Shown piece by piece: positions 36,421 through 43,849 of a stretch of DNA of 53,338 nt. Below the pieces are notes generated by a model. That model had not been told where the DNA came from, ran no database searches, and saw nothing but the letters and a program-made list of their open reading frames with translations. Numbering within the stretch: position 1 is the stretch's first letter; the number at the start of each line of letters is the position of its first letter. A program made the translations under genes and the position numbers. Source of the stretch: an uncultured Prevotellaceae bacterium (lineage in GTDB: Bacteria > Bacteroidota > Bacteroidia > Bacteroidales > Muribaculaceae); NCBI GenBank assembly GCA_947167995.1, contig CAMVKS010000017.1, positions 1 through 53,338 of the forward strand, given 5' to 3'.

Positions 36421-36428
36421 CAAAGGTA
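36421..36428 (-). promoter_or_regulatory. -7 element of the glycosyltransferase-T9SS run
   Basis: TACCTTTG on the minus strand fits TAnnTTTG, 70 bases before the ATG at 36350. I found no -33 match at the expected distance. The spacer 36351-36713 otherwise holds only the TetR-side operators and promoter. Confidence 0.45.
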
Positions 36429-36566
36429 CATAATATTTTTATATTTGTTGTTTTTATTATTAAGATTTATGTCAGAATCTGTATCTCTTTTAATCAATAG
36501 TCTGTTTGTGAGATACAAAAAAGTCACTCAAATGAATAGTTTTTTCTGATTGGCGCAAAAAATATT

Positions 36567-36580
36567 AACAATTTTGTTGG
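36567..36580. promoter_or_regulatory. Candidate TetR operator 1
   Basis: TAACAATTTTGTTG differs by one base from the perfect dyad TAACAAnnTTGTTA found at 36633. It lies just upstream of the -33 region of the TetR gene promoter. Confidence 0.5.
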
Positions 36581-36588
36581 ATTTTTCT

Positions 36589-36618
36589 TGCACAATTCAA
36601 TTTTATACCTTTAATTTG
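36589..36618 (+). promoter_or_regulatory. Promoter of the TetR-efflux operon
   Basis: TTG (36589-36591), 20 bases, TAATTTG (36612-36618), one base short of TAnnTTTG. The predicted start near 36625 lies between the two candidate operators, about 90 bases before the ATG. Confidence 0.45.
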
Positions 36619-36632
36619 CAACATGATTTTGT

Positions 36633-36646
36633 TAACAATCTTGTTA
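36633..36646. promoter_or_regulatory. Candidate TetR operator 2
   Basis: TAACAATCTTGTTA is a perfect 6+6 dyad around two bases, placed just downstream of the predicted transcription start, where bound repressor would block elongation. It matches operator 1 in 11 of 12 half-site bases. Confidence 0.55.
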
Positions 36647-36713
36647 GCTTACATTTTTAATTCAACGCAATTAAGTATTAATCAACCTCTTAAGGCAACA
36701 CACTCCAAATAAA

Positions 36714-37343
36714 ATGACAAAACATCAAAACAACAAAGAGCAGGCAATCCTTGCCGCCGCCAAGGAAGAGTTCCTTGACAAGGGTTATGACGGAGCCCGC
36801 ACCACGTCGATAGCACGTGCGGCAGGTGTGACACACGCCATGCTCCACTACTATTTCAAGACTAAAGAACAGCTCTTTGAGCACATCTTCCAAGAGACGA
36901 TGGGCATGCTCGTAGAAGGAATCTTAGAAGTGTTCACCCAAACCGACAAACCCTTCAAAGAGCGCATAGCCGAGGCGCTGGGCATTCACTTTGAAGTAAT
37001 CAGACAGAACCCACGTCTGCCACTCTTCATGATAAGAGAAGTCGCCTCACGTCCCGAGCGTTTTGCCATCATCAAGAACGTGATCAGCACCTTTGCCGGC
37101 AATCTTCTCATCGCCTTGCAGCGCGACATCGATCAAGCTGTGGCTAAAGGCGAAATAAGCCACATCGATGCCACCACCCTACTGCTCGACATGATTTCAC
37201 TCAACGTGTTTCCTTTCATTGTAAAGCCGGTATTTGAAGCTGCCACAGGGCTTGACCTGAATGCCGACAGCAAATTCTGGGAACTACGAAAGCAAGAAAA
37301 CACCCAACTAATAATGCGACGTCTAACACCCATGCAATCATGA
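36714..37343 (+). CDS. TetR/AcrR family transcriptional regulator
   Basis: 209 aa. The N-terminal DNA-binding domain reads AILAAAKEEFLDKGYDGARTTSIARAAGVTHAMLHYYFKTKEQLF (residues 11-55), with the recognition helix around THAMLHYYF; the rest is the ligand-binding helical core. It heads an efflux operon and its stop overlaps the tolC-like start as ATGA, so it is most probably an autorepressor of that operon. Two matching dyads upstream are its likely sites. The ligand is not evident. Confidence 0.92.
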   Translation: MTKHQNNKEQAILAAAKEEFLDKGYDGARTTSIARAAGVTHAMLHYYFKTKEQLFEHIFQETMGMLVEGILEVFTQTDKPFKERIAEALGIHFEVIRQNPRLPLFMIREVASRPERFAIIKNVISTFAGNLLIALQRDIDQAVAKGEISHIDATTLLLDMISLNVFPFIVKPVFEAATGLDLNADSKFWELRKQENTQLIMRRLTPMQS

Positions 37344-38620
37344 AACGAATAATCTTATTAGCCATTGGCGCAATAGCGCTGCTCGGTGCCAAGGCACAGC
37401 TAACCATTGAGCAATGCCACCAGTTAGCGCATGACAACTGGCCGCTAATAAAGCAATATGGCCTGATAGAGCAAAGCAGCAGCTACACCCTCGACAACCT
37501 CAAGCACTCGTGGCTACCCCAGGTGAACCTGAGTGCACAAGCCACCTATCAGAATGAGACCCCTTCATTTCCCGACCAGATGAATGCCATGCTTGCCTCC
37601 AGCGGCCTTGAGATGCAAGGTCTCGCCAAGGACCAATACCGTGTGCAACTTGATGTGAGCCAGAAGGTCTTTGACGGTGGCAAAGCCAGCAGTGAACGAG
37701 CTCTAACCCAGGCTCAAGACCTCGAACAGAAAGCACAGACCGACGTAGACCTCTACAGCCTTAACAAGCGAGTGAACGACCTCTTCTTCGGCGTGCTGCT
37801 CTTGGACGACCGCATCAGGCAGACCGACATGACCTTAGAGATGCTCTACGGCAATCTTGACAAGCTTCAATCGCACGTGAGAAACGGAATCGCCACCACT
37901 GCCGACGAGAGCATGCTGCGTGCCGAGATTCTCACCGTAGAGCAAAGCAAAACCACAATGGAGTGGAATCGAGAGGCTTACAAGCACATGTTAGAAATAC
38001 TCATTGGCCAGCAAGTGGGTGACAGTTATTTAGTGCGCCCTACCGCCACCGAGCCAATCAGCACCAACGTGAACCGCCCCGAGCTACAGCTCATCGATGC
38101 AAAAATAGGCACCATCAACGCCCGCGAGAAGGCTATCAACGCATCGGTGCTACCTGTCATCAGCGTCTTTGGACAGGCTTTCTACGGCTATCCTGGCTAC
38201 AACACCTTTGAAAACATGACCAGTCGCAAGTGGTCACTCAACGCCATGGTGGGAATTCGCGCCACATGGAGCCTGAGCAGCCTCTACGACCGCAAGAACA
38301 ACTTGAACCGCCTCGCCACCGCACGCCAGCAAGCTCAAGTGCAGCGCGATGTGTTCCTGCTCAACACACGCCTTGAGGCAAGTCGCGAGAACGATGAAAT
38401 CTCACGTCTGCGAGAACTCATCGATAGTGACGAGACCATCGTTGGCCTGCGCCGCGACGTGCGACTTGCCGAGGAGTCGAAACTGCGCAACGGCGTCATC
38501 GACATACACCGCCTTGTGGAGCGCATCACCGATGAGAACACTGCCGCACAGACGCAGCTCATCCACAACATCGAGTTACTGAAAACCATATATGACTTAA
38601 AAAACACTGTGAACCAATGA
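37340..38620 (+). CDS. TolC-family outer membrane efflux protein
   Basis: 426 aa with a signal peptide (IGAIALLGAKAQ). LTIEQCHQLAHDNWPLIKQYG and the long helical repeats with KVFDGGKASSERALTQAQDLEQ are the outer membrane factor pattern; the second repeat carries SLSSLYDRKNNLNRLATA. TolC proteins form trimeric channels spanning the outer membrane and periplasm. The gene is joined to the TetR gene and to the adaptor gene by ATGA overlaps, which argues for matched production of channel and adaptor. Confidence 0.9.
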   Translation: MKRIILLAIGAIALLGAKAQLTIEQCHQLAHDNWPLIKQYGLIEQSSSYTLDNLKHSWLPQVNLSAQATYQNETPSFPDQMNAMLASSGLEMQGLAKDQYRVQLDVSQKVFDGGKASSERALTQAQDLEQKAQTDVDLYSLNKRVNDLFFGVLLLDDRIRQTDMTLEMLYGNLDKLQSHVRNGIATTADESMLRAEILTVEQSKTTMEWNREAYKHMLEILIGQQVGDSYLVRPTATEPISTNVNRPELQLIDAKIGTINAREKAINASVLPVISVFGQAFYGYPGYNTFENMTSRKWSLNAMVGIRATWSLSSLYDRKNNLNRLATARQQAQVQRDVFLLNTRLEASRENDEISRLRELIDSDETIVGLRRDVRLAEESKLRNGVIDIHRLVERITDENTAAQTQLIHNIELLKTIYDLKNTVNQ

Positions 38621-39675
38621 AAAAGATATTATTCCTCATCAGCATTGCTGCAATTTCCACTGCTTGCAGCAACGACAACGACTGGGATGCCACCGGCACT
38701 TTCGAAGCCACCGAAGTGGTGGTATCGGCACAATGCTCTGGCGAGATAAAATCGTTCAACATCGAAGAGGGGCAACAGGTGGAAAGCGGCAAGCAGTTAG
38801 GATTTCTCGACATGACCCAACTTGAGCTGCAGAAGTCACAGTTCGACGCAAGCAAAGACGACCTCAACGCCTCAAAGTCGCAGCTCGATGCCAACAAGGA
38901 CCAGATGAGCAGCAGCAAGCAGCAGATTGATGCTACACAGAATGCCACGACAAGCCATGTGCTCGACCTGGAGAAGCAGCTTGCAAGCATAAAGCAGCAA
39001 ATCGCCAATCTGCAAAAGGAAAAGGCCCGCTTCACTGCGATGCTCCACGACAACGCAGCCTCACAGAAGCAAGTCGACGACATCACCTACCAGATTCTTG
39101 TCCTTGAGAAGCAACTCACAGCAACTCAAGACCAAATCAACGCCAGCAACCAGAGCCTCACCAACCAGAGTCAAGGTTACACCGCACAAAAACAAGGTGT
39201 AGACGCTCAAATCAGAGGTGTTGAAGCACAACAAAAAGGTATCGACGCCAAGAAACGAGGTATCGATGCTCAGAAATCGATTGTCGACAACCAAATCCTG
39301 AACTCCATCATCTCGTCGCCAGTGAGTGGTACCATCCTGGCAAAATATGCTCAGCAGGGAGAATACGCCACAATTGGCAAACCTCTTTTCAAAGTTGCCG
39401 ACTTGAGCACTGTGTACCTGCGAGCTTATTTCACCAGTGACCAACTCGCCGACATTAAGCTTGGCCAGCAGGTGAAAGTGGTAGCCGACTTCGGCGGTGG
39501 CAAAACACGCCAGTATACGGGCAAGATAAGTTGGATTTCGAGTGAGAGCGAGTTCACACCCAAGTCAATCCAGACCAAGGACACCCGTGCCAATCTCGTA
39601 TATGCCGTCAAAATTGCAGTTCGAAACGACGGATATCTGAAACTCGGCCTCTCGGGCAACGTGAAACTCAAGTAA
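38617..39675 (+). CDS. HlyD-family periplasmic adaptor lipoprotein
   Basis: 352 aa. The lipobox AISTACSN (Cys17) makes it a lipoprotein. The lipoyl half-motifs are at TFEATEVVVSAQCSGEIKSFNIEEGQQVESGKQL and SPVSGTILAKYAQQGEYATIGKPLFKVADL; between them, residues about 70-215 form a long coiled-coil hairpin rich in Gln, Lys, Ala and Asp, with a run of near-heptad repeats (KQGVDAQIRGVEAQQKGIDA). This is the part that should dock to the TolC tip. It links the ABC-2 permeases in the inner membrane to the outer membrane channel, like YbhG. Confidence 0.9.
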   Translation: MKKILFLISIAAISTACSNDNDWDATGTFEATEVVVSAQCSGEIKSFNIEEGQQVESGKQLGFLDMTQLELQKSQFDASKDDLNASKSQLDANKDQMSSSKQQIDATQNATTSHVLDLEKQLASIKQQIANLQKEKARFTAMLHDNAASQKQVDDITYQILVLEKQLTATQDQINASNQSLTNQSQGYTAQKQGVDAQIRGVEAQQKGIDAKKRGIDAQKSIVDNQILNSIISSPVSGTILAKYAQQGEYATIGKPLFKVADLSTVYLRAYFTSDQLADIKLGQQVKVVADFGGGKTRQYTGKISWISSESEFTPKSIQTKDTRANLVYAVKIAVRNDGYLKLGLSGNVKLK

Positions 39676-39688
39676 TTCCTTTTCACCT

Positions 39689-40609
39689 ATGGACACAAGC
39701 ACACTGGCAATAGAGGTCAACGGCATCAGCAAGAGCTATGGCACGGTCAAAGCTCTTGACAAGGTGTCGCTCGATGTGCGCCGTGGCGAAATTTTTGGTC
39801 TGATAGGCCCCGACGGTGCCGGCAAGACCACCTTATACAAAATCTTAGTGACACTGCTCAACGCCGACGAAGGCTCAGCCCGAGTCGACGGCCTCGACAT
39901 TGTCAAGGACTACCGCAACATCCGCAGCCGTGTGGGATACATGCCAGGCAAGTTCTCGCTCTATCCCGACCTCACCATCGAGGAGAACATGGAATTCTTT
40001 GCCACACTCTTTGGAGTGACTGTAGAGCAGAACTACGACCTTGTTGCTCCCATCTACAAGCAGATTGAGCCGTTCAAGAAACGCCGTGCCGGTCGTCTTT
40101 CGGGCGGCATGAAGCAGAAACTCGCCCTGAGCTGCGCACTCATCCACAAGCCATCGGTATTGTTCCTCGACGAGCCCACCACCGGTGTCGATGCCGTGTC
40201 GAGAAGCGAGTTCTGGGACATGCTGCACAACCTGCGCGAGCAAGAACTGTCGATTCTCGTATCCACCCCCTACATGGACGAGGCAAGCCGCTGCGACCGC
40301 ATCGCCTTGTGCAACACAGGGCACATCCTCGACATCGACTCACCGAAACACATGGTCGAGAAGTTTGACGGCAAGCTCTACGGAATCAAGGCGCGTGACA
40401 TGTACGGCTTGCTCAAAAATCTGCGAGAGGACAACAGCATCACCAACTGCTACACTGCAGGCGAGTTTCATCACCTGCTGGCAGGCGCAGGCTTTGATGC
40501 AGACAAGCTGAAGCAGAATCTCGTCGCACAAGGTCATAGCGATGTAGAAATAAAGCCTATAGTGCCCGACATTGAAGACGTTTTCATCAAACTCCTAAGC
40601 AATGAGTAA
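39689..40609 (+). CDS. ABC transporter ATP-binding protein (YbhF N-half-like)
   Basis: 306 aa. Walker A GPDGAGKTT, signature LSGGMKQKL and Walker B VLFLDEPTTGVD are intact. The H-loop position reads VSTPYMDEA, with Pro in place of the usual His, so hydrolysis at its own Walker site is probably weak. The C-terminal 80 residues form an extra domain after the NBD. It overlaps the next ATPase by 8 bases. In E. coli YbhF the two NBDs are fused in one chain; here they are separate genes. Confidence 0.9.
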   Translation: MDTSTLAIEVNGISKSYGTVKALDKVSLDVRRGEIFGLIGPDGAGKTTLYKILVTLLNADEGSARVDGLDIVKDYRNIRSRVGYMPGKFSLYPDLTIEENMEFFATLFGVTVEQNYDLVAPIYKQIEPFKKRRAGRLSGGMKQKLALSCALIHKPSVLFLDEPTTGVDAVSRSEFWDMLHNLREQELSILVSTPYMDEASRCDRIALCNTGHILDIDSPKHMVEKFDGKLYGIKARDMYGLLKNLREDNSITNCYTAGEFHHLLAGAGFDADKLKQNLVAQGHSDVEIKPIVPDIEDVFIKLLSNE

Positions 40610-41348
40610 CACCCACTTTATAATACAGGTGAAAAACCTCACCAAGCAGTTCGGCACCTTTACGGCAGTCGACCACATCACCTTCGAGGTGGAACGTGGC
40701 GAGATTTTCGGGTTCTTGGGGGCCAACGGAGCAGGCAAGACCACTGCCATGCGCATGTTGTGCGGACTGAGCTACCCCACCAGCGGCAGTGGCACGGTGG
40801 CAGGCTTTGACGTGGTGAAGGAAGGCGAGAAAATCAAGCGACACATCGGCTACATGAGTCAGCGGTTCTCGCTCTACGATGACCTCACTGTAATGGAGAA
40901 CATGGAACTCTTCGGGGGCATCTATGGCGTGAAGAGCCGCAAACTCAAAGAGCGTGCCACCGCCCTACTCCAGAAGCTCGATTTCTTCGAGGAACGCGAC
41001 ACGATGGTAAGTGCGCTTCCATTAGGATGGAAGCAGAAACTCGCCTTTGCCGTCGCCACCCTGCATCGTCCCGAGATAGTGTTCCTCGACGAGCCCACCG
41101 GTGGCGTCGACCCCATCACGCGTCGCCAGTTCTGGGAGATGATCTACCAGGCGGCAAACGAGGGCACAACAATCTTTGTCACCACCCACTATATGGACGA
41201 AGCCGAGTACTGCAACCGCATCTCGATGATGGTCGACGGCAAAATCAAAGCCCTCGACACCCCTACCAACCTGAAGAAATCGTTCAATGCAGCATCGATG
41301 GACGAGGTGTTCCGAATCCTCGCCCGCGACGCCCAACGAGGAGACTGA
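40602..41348 (+). CDS. ABC transporter ATP-binding protein (YbhF C-half-like)
   Basis: 248 aa. Walker A GANGAGKTT, Walker B IVFLDEPTGGVD and the H-loop VTTHYMDEAE are canonical, but the signature reads LPLGWKQKL rather than LSGGQ. The degenerate position is complementary to that of the preceding ATPase, which suggests a heterodimer with one competent ATP site. A repeat-rich spacer of 130 bases follows before the permease genes. Confidence 0.9.
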   Translation: MSNTHFIIQVKNLTKQFGTFTAVDHITFEVERGEIFGFLGANGAGKTTAMRMLCGLSYPTSGSGTVAGFDVVKEGEKIKRHIGYMSQRFSLYDDLTVMENMELFGGIYGVKSRKLKERATALLQKLDFFEERDTMVSALPLGWKQKLAFAVATLHRPEIVFLDEPTGGVDPITRRQFWEMIYQAANEGTTIFVTTHYMDEAEYCNRISMMVDGKIKALDTPTNLKKSFNAASMDEVFRILARDAQRGD

Positions 41349-41404
41349 CACAATGCATAATTCAAAATGTAAAATGTATAATTCACAATCAACTGATTAC
41401 TGAT

Positions 41405-41478
41405 AACTCACAACTCAAAAACCCACAACTCAAAAACTCAAAGCTCAAAAACCCACAACTCAAAAACTCACAACTCAC
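41405..41478. repeat. Tandem word array between ATPase and permease genes
   Basis: Units of about 16 bases, cacaactcaaaaacyca, are repeated four to five times with variation (for example aagctcaaaaaccca), ending exactly at the ATG at 41479. The core word aaaactc is the reverse complement of the gagtttt array at 51725. The 5' half of the spacer (41349-41404) is looser AT-rich sequence of the same style. Confidence 0.7.
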
Positions 41479-42573
41479 ATGATAGGTTTTTTGAAATTTG
41501 TAAAGAAAGAGACGCTTCACATCTTGCGCGATAGTCGCACGATGCTCATTGCGCTGCTCATGCCTGTGGTGCAAATACTTCTCTTCGGCTTTGCCATCTC
41601 TACCGAGGTCAACAACGTGAATGTGGCCGTTGTTGTGCCAAAATGGGACGAACAAATTAGGCAGAGCATCAACAAGTTGTCCTCAAACCCATATATCACC
41701 TATAAAGGTGCCATTGCTGAGCACGAGATTGACCGAAATCTGCGCTCTGGCAGGGTGGATGCCATTGTGGTGTTTGCCCACGATTTCGACCGTCTCATGA
41801 CCCAGTGGAAGCAAAATGGCAATGGTAATGCTGCTATGCAGTTCATCATGGATGCCTCCAATACCAACACCGCTCAGGCAGGAGCAGGATACCTAAACAA
41901 CATCCTTGCTGGCGAACTCATGCAGAGCAACAGCCTGGTGGAAACCCACATGCTCTTCAACCCACAAATGAAGAGCGCATTCAACTTCGTGCCTGGCATT
42001 ATGGGCATGATTTTCATCTTGATTTGCGCCATGCTCACCTCGGTAGCGATAGTTCGCGAAAAAGAAACTGGCACGATGGATGTGCTACTCGTCTCACCCG
42101 TGCGCCCGCTCACCATCATCCTTGCCAAGATGACGCCCTATTTCATCCTCTCGTGCATCAACCTGACGACAATACTGCTGCTGGCGCGTTTTGTGCTTGG
42201 CATCCCCATGTCGGGCAACTTGAGCAGTATCATCGTGGTGTCGCTGGTATATCTGTTGCTTTCGCTCTCATTAGGGCTCCTCATCTCCACCATCGCCAAG
42301 CAGCAGATTGTGGCTCTCCTCATCTCAGCTGCCGTGATGATTATGCCCATAGTCATGCTTTCGGGCATGATGTTCCCCGTCGAGAACATGCCTGCCGTGC
42401 TCAAGCCTGTCTCGGCTATAGTGCCGGCACGATGGTATATCGATGCCATGCGCAAACTCCTTATTCAAGGTGCCTCATTCGGTCTCATTCTCAAAGACTT
42501 CCTCATCCTTGTGGGAATGACTCTCGCTCTGCTGGCTATCGCTTTAAAGAATTTCAAAGACAAATTAGAATAA
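41479..42573 (+). CDS. ABC-2 type permease (YhhJ/YbhS-like), first
   Basis: 364 aa. One N-terminal membrane helix (SRTMLIALLMPVVQILLFGFAI), a periplasmic domain of about 140 residues, then five C-terminal helices; AIVREKETGTMDVLLVSPVRP is the coupling helix between helices 2 and 3, and LSGMMFPVENMPAVLKPVSAIVPARWYIDAMR is the family signature. It should pair with the second permease and the two NBDs as an efflux pump with the TolC and HlyD-like proteins. The start abuts the word array. Substrate unknown. Confidence 0.9.
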   Translation: MIGFLKFVKKETLHILRDSRTMLIALLMPVVQILLFGFAISTEVNNVNVAVVVPKWDEQIRQSINKLSSNPYITYKGAIAEHEIDRNLRSGRVDAIVVFAHDFDRLMTQWKQNGNGNAAMQFIMDASNTNTAQAGAGYLNNILAGELMQSNSLVETHMLFNPQMKSAFNFVPGIMGMIFILICAMLTSVAIVREKETGTMDVLLVSPVRPLTIILAKMTPYFILSCINLTTILLLARFVLGIPMSGNLSSIIVVSLVYLLLSLSLGLLISTIAKQQIVALLISAAVMIMPIVMLSGMMFPVENMPAVLKPVSAIVPARWYIDAMRKLLIQGASFGLILKDFLILVGMTLALLAIALKNFKDKLE

Positions 42574-42579
42574 ACGCCC

Positions 42580-43683
42580 ATGTCGACACTGAAAGTATTA
42601 CTGAAAAAAGAGGTGCTGCAATTTAAGCGCAACTCATTCCTTCCCAGGCTCGTGGTGGTTTTCCCCATCATGATAATGCTCATAATTCCTTGGGTGACGA
42701 CGATGGACGTGCGCCATGTGAACGTGAGTGTGGTCGATAACGACCACTCGCAGCTTTCTCAACGCATCATCAACAAAATCAATGCCAGCGAGTATCTCAC
42801 GTTGCACAGTGTGACTGGCGGCTTCGACCTCTCGTTCAAGAGCTTGGAGCACGGCGATGTGGATGCCATCCTCGAGATTCCGCAAGACTTTGAGAAAAGC
42901 TTTATTACTGGCAGCACCAAGAAGTTGAGCATCAGTGCCAACAGTGTGAATGCTACCAAAGGCAGCTTAGGTTCACAGTATCTCGCGCAGACCCTCGCCG
43001 CAAGCATCAAGGAGATGCGCGCGAGCCTCTCGCCTGCACAAGCGGGCGACCTCGTCGTGATTCAGAACCGCTACAACCCCACGTTGGAATACCGCAACTT
43101 TATGATACCCGCCATCCTGGTGATTCTCATCATCATCATCACTGGATTCTTGCCTGCCCTGAACCTTGTGGGTGAGAAAGAGGCTGGCACAATCGAGCAG
43201 ATTAACGTGACGCCCGTGAGCCGTTTCTCCTTCACCCTCGCCAAACTCATCGTCTATTGGGTAGCTGGACTCATTGTCATCACCATAGCACTGATTGTGG
43301 CCTGGTTGGTCTATGGGCAAACGGCAGTGGGCAGCCTGCTCACCATCTACACTGGCGCATTCCTCTTCATCCTTGTGATATCGGGGTTTGGATTGATAGC
43401 GTCAAATTTATCATCTACCATGCAGCAGGCAGTCTTCTTTATGTTCTTCTTCGTTATGGTATTCATGCTCATGAGCGGACTGCTCACACCCATTGAGTCG
43501 ATGCCGCAATGGGCGCAATATGTGACCTACGTGCTGCCACCGCGCTACTTCATCTCAATTATGCGATCGGTGTTCATGAAAGGCGCCACCTTCTACGATA
43601 TGCGCTTCAACTTCCTCGCTCTCGCCATCCTCGCCGTGGTCATGAACCTCGGCGCAGCCCTCACCTACCGCAAGCGCTCATAA
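42580..43683 (+). CDS. ABC-2 type permease (YhhJ/YbhR-like), second
   Basis: 367 aa, same topology as the first permease: helix near FLPRLVVVFPIMIMLIIPWV, a periplasmic domain, then ILVILIIIITGFLPALNLVGEKEAGTIEQINVTPVSR with the coupling helix, and SGLLTPIESMPQWAQYVTYVLPPRYFISIMRS. It starts 6 bases after the first permease. Two different permease chains point to a heterodimer, like YbhS/YbhR. A perfect 34-bp palindrome follows 17 bases after the stop. Confidence 0.9.
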   Translation: MSTLKVLLKKEVLQFKRNSFLPRLVVVFPIMIMLIIPWVTTMDVRHVNVSVVDNDHSQLSQRIINKINASEYLTLHSVTGGFDLSFKSLEHGDVDAILEIPQDFEKSFITGSTKKLSISANSVNATKGSLGSQYLAQTLAASIKEMRASLSPAQAGDLVVIQNRYNPTLEYRNFMIPAILVILIIIITGFLPALNLVGEKEAGTIEQINVTPVSRFSFTLAKLIVYWVAGLIVITIALIVAWLVYGQTAVGSLLTIYTGAFLFILVISGFGLIASNLSSTMQQAVFFMFFFVMVFMLMSGLLTPIESMPQWAQYVTYVLPPRYFISIMRSVFMKGATFYDMRFNFLALAILAVVMNLGAALTYRKRS

Positions 43684-43700
43684 AATCAGTAAAAGAACAA

Positions 43701-43734
43701 AAGTGCCGTGGTGGGTGCACCCACCACGGCACTT
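43701..43734. terminator. 34-bp perfect palindrome, bidirectional terminator candidate
   Basis: Each arm is 17 bases (AAGTGCCGTGGTGGGTG and its exact complement), with no spacer. It lies between the convergent permease and cohesin-like genes. On the minus strand it is followed by a U-rich stretch (TTGTTCTTTTA), so it should terminate leftward transcripts; rightward function is less clear. Confidence 0.75.
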
Positions 43735-43791
43735 CAATAATACATTTACCCCAGCTCGAGGATGTTGCAAAAGTCTCAATCTGCTACAGCT

Positions 43792-43812
43792 CCCCCTCTA
43801 AGATAGAGGGGG
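43792..43812. repeat. C-rich/G-rich hairpin
   Basis: CCCCCTCTA, loop AGA, TAGAGGGGG is a perfect 9-bp stem, followed by TTAGGGGGGAG. It lies in the 166-base convergent spacer, 21 to 57 bases from the end of the cohesin-like gene. It may be a dispersed repeat or a second terminator. Confidence 0.6.
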
Positions 43813-43849
43813 TTAGGGGGGAGTATGATAACTGCGGCATGTTTAAATT

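Noticed and set aside
36351-36527. 59-codon upstream extension of the glycosyltransferase
   Set aside because: AT-rich, Asn/Lys-rich, and it spans the -7 element at 36421-36428.
41405-41478. CRISPR array
   Set aside because: Units are adjacent and degenerate, without spacers, and no cas genes are present.
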